Shown: piece after piece, positions 1 through 7,086 of the stretch
Position numbering within the stretch: position 1 is the first letter of the stretch
How the letters are laid out: each line of letters begins with the position of its first letter
Position numbers and translations under genes: made by a program
Notes under the pieces: model-generated
The model's database searches: none
Told to the model about the DNA's origin: nothing
What the model saw: the letters and a program-made list of their open reading frames with translations, nothing else
DNA from: Sphingomonas sp. Leaf230
Lineage (GTDB): Bacteria > Pseudomonadota > Alphaproteobacteria > Sphingomonadales > Sphingomonadaceae
NCBI RefSeq assembly: GCF_001421745.1
Contig: NZ_LMKW01000012.1
Span: forward strand, 177,035 to 241,034
DNA length: 64,000 nucleotides
Reading direction: 5' to 3'

Positions 1-2
1 GC

Positions 3-974
3 GGGAGGGGGGCAGAGGTTTGCGTCGCGCTGGGTTTCCCCGACCGGGTCGCACGCCGCCGCAATGCGTCCGGCGAAACCTGGGCCTCGGTCGGCGGCCG
101 CGGGTTCAAGCTCGACCCGACCTCGCCACTCGCCCGCTCCGAATGGCTCGCTGTCGCCGACACGCAGGGTTCGGCCGCCGGCGCGCGCATTCTCTCCGCC
201 GTAGCGATCGACCAAACCACCGTCGAAGCCCTCTTTGCCGACCGCATCGACTCCCGCCACACCGTCACGTTCGACCCCATGACCGGCGGCATCCAGGCGC
301 TCCGCGAACGCCGTCTCGGCGCGATCCGCCTGTCGAGCGGCCGTGACAGCGGCGCCGACCCCGACGCCATCCTCGCCGCACTGGTGGAGGGCGTCCGCGA
401 GCACGGCCTCGCGCTGCTCACGTGGAGCGACGGTGCGCAAGCCCTGCGTGACCGCGCCGCCTATGCCGGCGTCCCGCTCGACGACGAAACCGTGCTCGAC
501 CGCGCCGACGAATGGCTCGCACCGCTCCTGACCGGCAAGCGCCGACTCGACACGATAGCCCCCGGCGCGCTTGCCGAAGCGCTGCGCAACCTGCTCGGCT
601 GGGACGCGATGCAGACGATCAATCGGCTGGCCCCGCCCGATTTTACCAGCCCCGCGGGCAGCACGCACGCGATCGACTACGCAGCCGAAGGCGGCCCCCG
701 GGTCGAACTGCGCGTGCAGGCGCTGTTCGGTCTCGCGGTCCACCCGGTGATCGGCGAGGCCCGCGTACCGCTGGTGCTGAGCCTCACATCGCCCGCCGGC
801 CGTCCGATCCAGACGACGCGCGACCTGCCCGGTTTCTGGGCAGGCAGCTGGACCGCGGTGGCGAAGGAAATGCGCGGCCGCTACCCCAAGCATCCCTGGC
901 CCGACGACCCCGCCGCGGCGTCCGCGACGCTGCGCACGAAAAAGGCGGATGCAAGGGCCGCCGGTTCGCGATAA
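3..974 (+). CDS. hrpB: ATP-dependent helicase HrpB, C-terminal part (5' end outside window)
   Basis: DEAH-box RNA helicase of the HrpB family; only the last 323 residues are present. The frame is open from base 3 and carries the post-helicase region typical of HrpB: a stretch reading GGRGFKLDP followed by SPLARSEWLAVAD and QGSAAGARIL, then the HrpB C-terminal domain ending in KHPWPDDP. The helicase motifs lie upstream of the window. The cellular role of HrpB is poorly known. The stop at 972-974 is 10 nt from the next gene, so the two may be co-transcribed. The family call is firm; the missing part cannot be assessed. Confidence 0.9.
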   Translation, partial: GRGAEVCVALGFPDRVARRRNASGETWASVGGRGFKLDPTSPLARSEWLAVADTQGSAAGARILSAVAIDQTTVEALFADRIDSRHTVTFDPMTGGIQALRERRLGAIRLSSGRDSGADPDAILAALVEGVREHGLALLTWSDGAQALRDRAAYAGVPLDDETVLDRADEWLAPLLTGKRRLDTIAPGALAEALRNLLGWDAMQTINRLAPPDFTSPAGSTHAIDYAAEGGPRVELRVQALFGLAVHPVIGEARVPLVLSLTSPAGRPIQTTRDLPGFWAGSWTAVAKEMRGRYPKHPWPDDPAAASATLRTKKADARAAGSR

Positions 975-984
975 GGGGGCATCT

Positions 985-1266
985 ATGCCAACCGCCCGTA
1001 TCTTCCAGCGCCCCAAGAACGCCATGCAGTCCGGCAAGCACCGGACCGACGCCTGGCAGCTCGAATTCGAACCGTCGGAGCCCAAGCGCCCCGACCCGCT
1101 CACCGGCTGGGCCGGCAGCGGCGACACCCGCGACCAGCTGCGGCTGCTGTTCCCGACCGCCGAGGCGGCGATCGCGCACTGCGAGCGCGAGGGGTTCGGC
1201 TACACGGTCGTGCCGGCGCCGCAGAAGACGCTGAAGCTGCAGAGCTACGCGGATAACTTCAAGTAA
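985..1266 (+). CDS. NDUFS4-like ETC complex I subunit
   Basis: A 93-residue protein of the ETC complex I subunit conserved-region family (PF04800), the bacterial relative of mitochondrial NDUFS4, an accessory subunit of NADH:ubiquinone oxidoreductase found in alphaproteobacteria. Diagnostic stretches are the N-terminal ARIFQRPKNAMQSG, WQLEFEP in the middle and a C-terminal KTLKLQSYADNFK. The start at ATG 985 is preferred over an upstream in-frame ATG at 949, which lies inside the hrpB coding region. It is peripheral to the main nuo genes, none of which are in the window. Followed by a palindromic repeat. Confidence 0.9.
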   Translation: MPTARIFQRPKNAMQSGKHRTDAWQLEFEPSEPKRPDPLTGWAGSGDTRDQLRLLFPTAEAAIAHCEREGFGYTVVPAPQKTLKLQSYADNFK

Positions 1267-1304
1267 GCCCGCGGGAGCGGCGCTAGGCCCTCCCGCACCT
1301 CCTT

Positions 1305-1360
1305 ATTCTCCCGCGAAGGCGGGAGCCCAGTCTGGGTCCCCGCCTTCGCGGGGAAACAAG
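1305..1360. repeat. Palindromic repeat, family A copy 1
   Basis: Inverted repeat with arms CCCGCGAAGGCGGG and CCCGCCTTCGCGGG around a centre reading AGCCCAGTCTGGGT, with a flanking GGAAACAAG end. Lies between two convergent genes (NDUFS4-like and NUDIX). Same family as the copies near 31.7, 35.7, 37.5, 43.1 and 46.4 kb. Confidence 0.9.
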
Positions 1361-1366
1361 TCTTGG

Positions 1367-1870
1367 TTAGAGGATCGACCCCGCCAGGATCAGCAGCATC
1401 TTGGTATCGATCGCCACGCCAGCCTTCCGCTTCTCGGCCACGAACGCCGGCACGTCCGCCAGCGGCACCCGGTGCACGGTGATGTTCTCGTCACCATCCC
1501 CGCCGCCATCGCTAACCTTCGCCAGCCCTGTCGCGCGGACCAGCGTGAAGCATTCCGACGTCATCCCGGGCGACGAATAGAACACCCCCAGATCCTCGAT
1601 CGCGTCTGCGCGGTAGCCGGTCTCTTCCTCCAGCTCGCGGCCGGCAGCGACCGCGACGCTCTCGCCCGCGGTTTCGTCACCGACCAGCCCGGCCGGCAGT
1701 TCGAGACACGCGCGGCCCAGCGGCACCCGAAATTGCTCCACCAGGATCACGTCGCCATCATCGATCGCGACGATCACCGCCGCCGCGATCTCGCCCTGGC
1801 GCGCGGCGAATTCCCACGTGCCCTCGGTCTGCACGGTCAGGAATTTCCCGGCCCATACGGTCTTGCTCAT
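1367..1870 (-). CDS. NUDIX hydrolase, ADP-ribose pyrophosphatase-like
   Basis: A 167-residue NUDIX hydrolase. The Nudix box is visible as a Gly-containing segment followed by the REL-EEETGY core (residues about 84-95), preceded by an ELPAGLV stretch, as in the ADP-ribose pyrophosphatase group. It probably hydrolyses nucleoside diphosphate sugars, but the substrate cannot be read from sequence. The ATG at 1870 overlaps the stop of the upstream TPM-domain gene (ATGA), so it is the last gene of the lemA operon and translationally coupled. An upstream extension of the same frame is only the antisense shadow of the TPM gene. Confidence 0.88.
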   Translation of the reverse strand: MSKTVWAGKFLTVQTEGTWEFAARQGEIAAAVIVAIDDGDVILVEQFRVPLGRACLELPAGLVGDETAGESVAVAAGRELEEETGYRADAIEDLGVFYSSPGMTSECFTLVRATGLAKVSDGGGDGDENITVHRVPLADVPAFVAEKRKAGVAIDTKMLLILAGSIL

Positions 1871-2532
1871 AACTCGATCAGCCTGTCTGGAAGTTCGTTC
1901 ACCGGGGCACCGGTCCGCGGGAAATGCTCGGCCAGCACTGCGCCGATCTGAGCGACGGCATCCGCCATGCCGTCGGCGGGGCGATCGTCGCGCACACCGG
2001 CCAGCACCGCCGTCATCGCCGCGCCCCAGGTCTCGTTCGGCACGCGCGAGTGGATCGCGTCGTCGGCGATGATCTCCGCGCGGTGCTCGGCGAGCGACAG
2101 GTACAACAGCACGCCGGTCGAACCCTTGGTGCGCTTCTCGGCCCCCGCCCGGAACAGGAGCAAAGCCCGCCGCCGCACGCGTCGCGCCTTGGTCGCACCC
2201 GGCGTTAGCGCGAGCCGTGCCGGTGTCCACGCCAGCACCAGCCGTACGCCCAAGAACACCAAAGTCACCAGCACGAGCGCGACCACGTACAGCGCACCCT
2301 GCGGCGCCGCCTGCCAGGGATCGACCAGCGCGTAGATATGGTCCGCTGCGACCGGGCGGTACGCGAGCAGCGCCAACGTCAGCAGCATCGCCAGCACACC
2401 CCAGTGCATCGACACGTCGTGATAGGCATCGGACTGCCGCGCGACGATCGTGACGATCTCGCCGGTCGTCGCGGTCTCCGCCTGGGTGACCGCCGCCGTG
2501 ACGCGGTTGTGATCGGTGTCGCTCAATCGCAT
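1867..2532 (-). CDS. TPM-domain membrane protein
   Basis: A 221-residue protein. The N-terminal third has a short TPM-like motif (ETATTGEIVTIVA), followed by two hydrophobic segments (about residues 45-60 and 80-105) and a C-terminal portion with GVLLYLSLAEHRAEIIAD, typical of the second TPM protein in lemA/TPM loci. The function is unknown; relatives are proposed envelope or photosystem-repair-like factors. The start at ATG 2532 lies 1 nt after the stop of the upstream TPM protein. The longer open frame upstream is an Ala-rich shadow of the Gly-rich tail of the neighbour. Confidence 0.85.
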   Translation of the reverse strand: MRLSDTDHNRVTAAVTQAETATTGEIVTIVARQSDAYHDVSMHWGVLAMLLTLALLAYRPVAADHIYALVDPWQAAPQGALYVVALVLVTLVFLGVRLVLAWTPARLALTPGATKARRVRRRALLLFRAGAEKRTKGSTGVLLYLSLAEHRAEIIADDAIHSRVPNETWGAAMTAVLAGVRDDRPADGMADAVAQIGAVLAEHFPRTGAPVNELPDRLIEL

Positions 2533-2533
2533 G

Positions 2534-3391
2534 TCACCATCCCCCCGATGCGCCGCCGCCGCCGCCGGATCCACCGCCGCCGCCGCCAAAACCACCGCCG
2601 CCCCAGCCGCCGCCGCCGCTATCGCCGCCACCGCCCCAGCTTCCGCCGCCGCCACTACCGCCGCCACGGGTCATCGCGTCAGCAATGCTCCACAACACGA
2701 TCGGCAAGGCGCCGCTGCCACCGCCGCGGCTCCCGCCATCGACATAATGCTTGCCGCCCGCGCGCCGCGAGATCATCGGAATGACGATCGCCGCCAGCAC
2801 GATCCCGAAGAAAATCAGCCCGATCGGCACGCCGCCGCCGCCCGAATTGGAGCGACGATGCGTCTTGTCATACTCCGCCGCTGCCGCCGTAACCTTCGCG
2901 CGCGCCTCCGCATCGGGCAGCGCAAGCTGGTCCGCCACCGCGTTGGTCCCCGCGACGATCCCGCCGGGAATGTCCCCCGCCTTGAAGCGCGGCAGGATCT
3001 GCTGGTTGATCACCACGCTGGAGAACGCGTCGGTCAGCACCGGCTCCAGGCCATAACCGACCTCGATCCGTACCTTCCGGTCGTTCGGCGCGACCAGCAG
3101 GATCGCGCCGTTGTTCGCGTCCTTCAGCCCGACGCCCCAGCTTCGGATCAGCCGATTGCCGTAATCCTCGATCGGATAGCCTTCGAGATCGGGCACCGTC
3201 GCGACCACCAGCTGGTTGCCGGTCGTCTTCTGGAGGTCGTCGAGCCGCTTGGTCAGCGCCGCTTCCTGATCGGGCGGGATCACGTTCGCCGCATCGACGA
3301 CGAAGCCGGTGAACTTGGGGAAGGTCTGCGCAGTTGCGACGCCGCTTCCCAGCAGCACCGCGAACGCCAGCGTCAGGAGATGGCGGAGCAT
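2534..3391 (-). CDS. TPM-domain secreted/membrane protein, YgcG-type
   Basis: A 285-residue protein with a signal peptide (residues 1-21, ending VATAQ), a TPM (PF04536) domain at about residues 30-150 beginning FTGFVVDAANVIPPD, one transmembrane segment (GLIFFGIVLAAIVIPMI, about residues 190-206) and a Gly/Ser-rich C-terminal tail ending in ASGGW. This is the standard YgcG/TPM architecture found beside LemA. Its role is unknown. It lies 10 nt downstream of lemA and 1 nt upstream of the second TPM gene, forming one operon. Confidence 0.9.
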   Translation of the reverse strand: MLRHLLTLAFAVLLGSGVATAQTFPKFTGFVVDAANVIPPDQEAALTKRLDDLQKTTGNQLVVATVPDLEGYPIEDYGNRLIRSWGVGLKDANNGAILLVAPNDRKVRIEVGYGLEPVLTDAFSSVVINQQILPRFKAGDIPGGIVAGTNAVADQLALPDAEARAKVTAAAAEYDKTHRRSNSGGGGVPIGLIFFGIVLAAIVIPMISRRAGGKHYVDGGSRGGGSGALPIVLWSIADAMTRGGGSGGGGSWGGGGDSGGGGWGGGGFGGGGGGSGGGGGASGGW

Positions 3392-3401
3392 CGGGCCCCG
3401 A

Positions 3402-3998
3402 TCAGCTCGCGTTGCCGAAGTTCACCGTCGGTGCGGTCTCGGCGCCCGGCGTGGTCGCCGCGAACGGGACCATCGGCTTGGCACCATAGAAGATCTTCGC
3501 GCCGACCGCGTCGGGGAAGGTGCGGATCTTGGTATTATACGCCTGCACCGCGCCGTTGTAATCGCGCCGCGCGATCGTGATGCGGTTCTCGGTGCCCTCG
3601 AGCTGGCTCATCAGCGTGGTGTAGTTGCCCTGGCTCTTCAGCTCGGGATACGCTTCCTGCAAGCGCTGGAGCGATACGCCGACGGCACCCTGGACGCGCT
3701 GATACTGCTCCATCTTCGCCGGATCGGAGAGATCGGCGGCCGAAACCTGCACCGAGTTCGCGGCGGAACGCGCCTGCGTGACCTGGACGAGAATGTCCTT
3801 CTCCTGCGCGCCCGCAGCCTTCACGGTCGCGACGAGATTGGGGATCAGGTCCGCGCGGCGTTGATAATTGTTCTGGACGTCGGCCCAGCGCGCCTTCGCG
3901 GTCTCTTCCGCGGTCGGAATGCTGTTGATCCCGCACCCGGCCAGCGCCGATGCGAGGAGGATCGCGGCGGTACCGCGGGCGATTGGGGCACGTGACAT
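3402..3998 (-). CDS. lemA: LemA family lipoprotein
   Basis: A 198-residue LemA family (PF04011) protein. The N-terminus has a lipoprotein signal with the lipobox LAGC, so the mature protein should be lipid-anchored. The conserved LemA core is seen as WADVQNNYQRRADLIPNLV, then coiled helices and ENRITIARRDYNGAVQAYN towards the end. ATG 3998 is chosen because AGGAGAG lies 5 nt upstream; an in-frame longer version would start before this ribosome-binding site. First gene of the lemA-TPM-TPM-NUDIX operon. The biochemical role of LemA is not established. Confidence 0.92.
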   Translation of the reverse strand: MSRAPIARGTAAILLASALAGCGINSIPTAEETAKARWADVQNNYQRRADLIPNLVATVKAAGAQEKDILVQVTQARSAANSVQVSAADLSDPAKMEQYQRVQGAVGVSLQRLQEAYPELKSQGNYTTLMSQLEGTENRITIARRDYNGAVQAYNTKIRTFPDAVGAKIFYGAKPMVPFAATTPGAETAPTVNFGNAS

Positions 3999-4102
3999 CG
4001 GGGCTCTCCTGAATACCTGTGTCACCCTCATAGGACAGTCCGCAGGGTTGGCGAAACCGAAATCGGTGGCTAGCCTGGGGCTGGCAACAGAAGGGGGCGG
4101 CA

Positions 4103-4573
4103 TTGCTCAAGGAATTCAAGGCGTTCATCATGCGCGGCAACGTGCTCGATCTCGCCATCGCGGTGATCATCGGCGCGGCGTTCGGCAAGATCGTGACCTC
4201 GCTGACCGACGACGTGCTGATGCCGGTGATCGGCAAGATCTTCGGCGGGCTCGATTTCTCGAGCTATTTCTGGCGGATGGGGCCGGTGCCGGCGAACTAC
4301 GCAGGCTCGCTAAGCGACTACGCGGCGTTGAAGAAGGCCGGCGTGCCGCTGCTCGGCTATGGCGCGTTCGCGACGCAGCTGGTCAATTTCGTGATCGTCG
4401 CGGGGATCATCTTCATGATCCTGCGCGTCGTGAACCGGACGGCGGCGCTGATCGAGCGCGAGACGGCGCGGTTGAAGCGCGAGGAAGAGGCGGTTGTCGT
4501 CGCACCTGCGCCGGAGCCCGTCGAGATCGCGCTGCTTCGCGAGATCCGCGATGAGCTGAAGGCGCGGGGATGA
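4103..4573 (+). CDS. mscL: Large-conductance mechanosensitive channel MscL
   Basis: A 156-residue MscL: inner-membrane homopentameric channel that releases solutes on hypo-osmotic shock. The N-terminal amphipathic helix (MLKEFKAFIMRGNVLDLA) leads into TM1 (IAVIIGAAFGKIVTSL), a periplasmic loop, TM2 (about residues 92-112) and a charged cytoplasmic helix ending in LREIRDEL. The start codon is TTG at 4103, preceded by AAGGGGGCGG. The ATG-free start fits the family N-terminus exactly. Transcribed divergently from lemA. Confidence 0.96.
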   Translation: MLKEFKAFIMRGNVLDLAIAVIIGAAFGKIVTSLTDDVLMPVIGKIFGGLDFSSYFWRMGPVPANYAGSLSDYAALKKAGVPLLGYGAFATQLVNFVIVAGIIFMILRVVNRTAALIERETARLKREEEAVVVAPAPEPVEIALLREIRDELKARG

Positions 4574-4578
4574 CACAC

Positions 4579-4714
4579 CTGTCCCTCTCTCCGGCGGGGA
4601 GAGGGAGGGAGGAGCCATAGGCGACGGAAGGGTGAGGGGCTTGAGGCTTGGGAGCGCATCCCAACTCCCCCTCATCCGACGCCGCCGCGCCACCTTCTCC
4701 CCGAGGGGAGAAGG
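4579..4714. repeat. Palindromic repeat, family F copy 1
   Basis: An imperfect inverted repeat of about 135 bp. The outer arms are CCCTCTCTCCGGCGGGGAG and CTTCTCCCCGAGGGGAGAAG, with an inner GGTGAGGGG/CCCCCTCATC pair. Fills the gap between convergent mscL and the Rrf2 gene. Confidence 0.75.
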
Positions 4715-4719
4715 GAAGC

Positions 4720-5151
4720 CTAAGCTGCTACCAGTTCCTCGGCGTTGGCATCCGCGAGGCTGGTCCCATCGAGAATCCGCGCGGTCTCGTCGCGCACGCG
4801 CATCATCGCGAACCGGATCGCGCAATCCGCCTCGCTCTTGCAGTCGAGGCACGGCCGGTACGCCGTGCGGCTCACGCACGGGACGAGTGCGAGCGGACCC
4901 TCGATGATCCGGATGATCTCGCCCAGCGATATCAGGTGGCTCGGCCGCGACAGGCGGTAGCCGCCCATCTTGCCGCGATGGCTGTGCAACAGGCCGGACT
5001 CGCGCAGGTCGGCGAGGATCAGCTCGAGGAATTTGCGTGGCACGTTCGCCTCGGCGGCGATCCGCGTCATCGGGATGGGAGGGCCACCGACGGGGGCGCC
5101 GCCAAGGAAGATCATCGCGCGGAGCGCGTAGCGGGAGCGCTGCGTCAACAT
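4720..5151 (-). CDS. Rrf2 family transcriptional regulator
   Basis: A 143-residue Rrf2 protein with an N-terminal winged helix (SRYALRAMIFLGG, PRKFLELILADLRESGLL, GKMGGYRLSRP). Cysteines C92, C101, C104 and C110 in the C-terminal half have spacing C-X8-C-X2-C-X5-C, so it probably binds an iron-sulphur cluster, but the spacing differs from the classical IscR C-X5-C-X5-C. Start ATG 5151 gives the conserved MLTQRSRYAL N-terminus. No isc or suf genes are near, so the regulon cannot be inferred. It lies divergent to ssrA. Confidence 0.88.
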   Translation of the reverse strand: MLTQRSRYALRAMIFLGGAPVGGPPIPMTRIAAEANVPRKFLELILADLRESGLLHSHRGKMGGYRLSRPSHLISLGEIIRIIEGPLALVPCVSRTAYRPCLDCKSEADCAIRFAMMRVRDETARILDGTSLADANAEELVAA

Positions 5152-5276
5152 AATGCAGGTTGCTATGCACGCGCTTTGTGGCGAGCGGAAGGCGGTTTGG
5201 AACGCTGTGTGCCCACCCATCGGAGATTTATCCAGGGGAGGGCGCCCACCGCGCCAGTCTTTTCATTTGGCCGGGC

Positions 5277-5305
5277 TTTTCAGATCGATGCGGCCCCCCT
5301 ATATC
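5277..5305 (+). promoter_or_regulatory. Putative ssrA promoter
   Basis: TTTTCA at 5277-5282 and TATATC at 5300-5305 are separated by exactly 17 nt and lie just upstream of the acceptor piece of ssrA. Each box matches the sigma-70 consensus at about four of six positions. Inference only. Confidence 0.4.
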
Positions 5306-5314
5306 GGTGATGCC

Positions 5315-5640
5315 GTCGGGGGAATCTTCTCTTGGCGGCTATGGCGATAAACCGTGGCGTGTCATAGACACAGCGGACCCGGGGGCAGTACCCGGCGACT
5401 CCACCACCGCCCTCTTCGTAAGAGGGGGACGATGACGGGGTCGAACTAGGATCGACGTGTGTTCAACGACGCTATGTTTCGCTCGGAATGGGACCACCGC
5501 AACGGCCCATACACAAGTGCCAACGATAACGAAGCACTCGCAATTGCCGCATAACTGACGGTCTAACGACCTAAGTTATACGGACGAAAGCGCGGTTCGG
5601 GCCACACCGGGCAACAGAAGTGGACACCGGCGGTACGGGG
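5315..5640 (+). ncRNA. ssrA: Circularly permuted two-piece tmRNA
   Basis: tmRNA for ribosome rescue by trans-translation, in the permuted form of alphaproteobacteria. The acceptor piece comes first and ends in the tRNA-like 3' end with CCA at 5404-5406; its T-arm has stems around GGCAGTA. A short intervening segment (5407-5436) contains a hairpin and is expected to be removed. The coding piece begins at 5437 with GGGGTCG, which pairs with CGACTCC (5396-5402) to rebuild the seven-pair acceptor stem with one G-U. The tag frame runs from GCC 5519 to TAA 5552-5554 and encodes ANDNEALAIAA. The outer ends (about 5315 and 5640) are estimates. Confidence 0.93.
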
Positions 5641-5700
5641 GGCACCGAGCAACAGAAGCTCCCCACTAACCTGACACTTGGTCTCATCACGCGGCCTCGA

Positions 5701-6449
5701 TCAGGCAGCAAGGCGCTCGACCAGTCGCAGTACCGGCGGGCTGAAGCCGAGCGGGCCGACCAGCACGTTGGTCACGACCAGCACGCCGCCACCCCAGTAA
5801 TAGGCCGGATGTATCTTCCCGCGCAGGCGCAGGTCGAAGATCATGCCTGCGATGACGAACACCGCCATCGACGCGAACACCGCGAACACCGCGAACACCG
5901 CGAGCGGCGCGAACTGGCCGAGCAGCGGCATCGGCAGTATCCGCCCGAGCGCTGGCGACATGACCAGGATCGTGCCACACAACATCAGTCGCTTGTGCCA
6001 CGCGGCTTGCTTGCGCAGCGCGATCGCCCAAGCCGTCAGGATGCCAAACCCGATCACCCCCAGCACATCTAGCACGAGGAAGATCCCAGGCGGAAAGAAC
6101 GGCGGGACGCGGTGCTGCTGAATCGCTGCGACGGTGGTGCGATGCCCAGCACGACCATCGACGCTGCGATAACGGCGCCGAGTACGCCGAGTTGTCGATG
6201 CCAAGTGATCGATCCCCAAACGACCAGCCAGTTCTGCACGACGTAGAGAATGATCCACGCCAGAAATGCGGCGGCATGCAGATGAACTTGCAAAGGCAGT
6301 TCGAGAAACGTCCAATTCATCCGCGCCGCATTCAGCGTGAAGCCGAAGATCACCGTGACGGCGATCGCTATCGCCATGCCGAGGAAGAAGCGACGCTCGC
6401 TCGCAACGACATTCCGTTGCGCAGGCCGTACACTATTTAACGATGCCAT
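5701..6449 (-). pseudogene. Multi-pass membrane protein gene, broken by a -1 frameshift
   Basis: Two overlapping frames join into one plausible membrane protein of about 248 residues. The first part (from ATG 6449) has hydrophobic segments MAIAIAVTVIFGF, AAFLAWIILYVVQNW and GVLGAVIAASMVVLGIA. The second continues with TTVAAIQQH, IFLVLDVLGVIGFGIL and further membrane helices up to LRLVERLAA. The switch is near 6139-6141, where ATCGC-ACCACC lacks one base relative to an uninterrupted reading. The family resembles uncharacterised membrane proteins of sphingomonads; the function is unknown. It could be a real pseudogene or a sequencing error. Confidence 0.75.
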
Positions 6450-6586
6450 TGGACCGCCCCCGCGAGTCGATGCTCAAGCGATGGACGATGGCCCTAATAC
6501 TGATAACGGGCAATACTCATGACGAATGAGAACTGCCTAGACTAGTAGATGTAAGATCCTGAATACTCTTCCAGTCCGTTAACTGC

Positions 6587-6967
6587 TCAGAGTTTCAGGA
6601 GCTTGCTGAGTTGTGCGCCGGTATAGGGCTTCTGCACGAACCGCGCGGCCTTGGGTAGCGCGGCAGTAGTGCCATTATCGGCCCCCGACGTAACCAGGAT
6701 CGCGATATCGGGGCGTTGCGCGTGAACGGCATTGGCAAGGTCGATGCCGTTCAGGTCTCCGGGCATGCGGACATCGGTAAACAGCGCGGCGATATCGGGC
6801 CGCTCTTCGAGCTTCGCCAAGGCGTCGGCCGCGTTGCTGGCTTCGACGACTTCGTAGCCGGCATCCTCCAGCGCGAGGTTGGAATGGACCCGGACGAGGG
6901 CATCGTCATCGACGACGAGAATAACGGACTTCGCAATGGCATTCATACCGGTTCGAACATCCGGCAT
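6587..6967 (-). CDS. Single-domain response regulator
   Basis: A receiver (REC) domain with no output domain. Visible landmarks are the acidic pocket VVDDD near the start, the phospho-acceptor Asp in FTDVRMPG, the conserved Thr/Ser in ILVTSGAD and the Lys in FVQKPY. It is probably a phosphorelay or CheY-like adaptor; no cognate kinase lies next to it. Start choice is uncertain: ATG 6967 (126 residues) has GGAG 4 nt upstream, while ATG 6946 (119 residues, MNAIAK) has no clear ribosome-binding site. Convergent or tandem relations suggest a stand-alone gene. Confidence 0.82.
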   Translation of the reverse strand: MPDVRTGMNAIAKSVILVVDDDALVRVHSNLALEDAGYEVVEASNAADALAKLEERPDIAALFTDVRMPGDLNGIDLANAVHAQRPDIAILVTSGADNGTTAALPKAARFVQKPYTGAQLSKLLKL

Positions 6968-7035
6968 GCCGCTCCGTTCCAATATAAGTCATGTTCTCAA
7001 GGCATAACGGGGCGAAGCGAGCCTGACATGAGAAA

Positions 7036-7058
7036 GGGGCCCGGTTTCCCGAGCCCCC
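7036..7058 (-). terminator. Rho-independent terminator after pnp
   Basis: Read on the minus strand, GGGGGCTCGGG and CCGGGCCCC form a GC-rich hairpin with an AAA-containing loop, followed by TTTCTC. Located about 30 nt beyond the pnp stop. Confidence 0.75.
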
Positions 7059-7086
7059 TCATCATTCGCCATTAGGCCGCGAAGGC

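Noticed and set aside
1305..1360. Palindromic repeats as a CRISPR array
   Set aside because: Copies are scattered tens of kb apart, with no regular spacers and no cas genes.
1871..2230. N-terminal extension of the NUDIX protein
   Set aside because: It overlaps the TPM gene in another frame; the ATGA overlap at 1867-1870 supports the shorter start.
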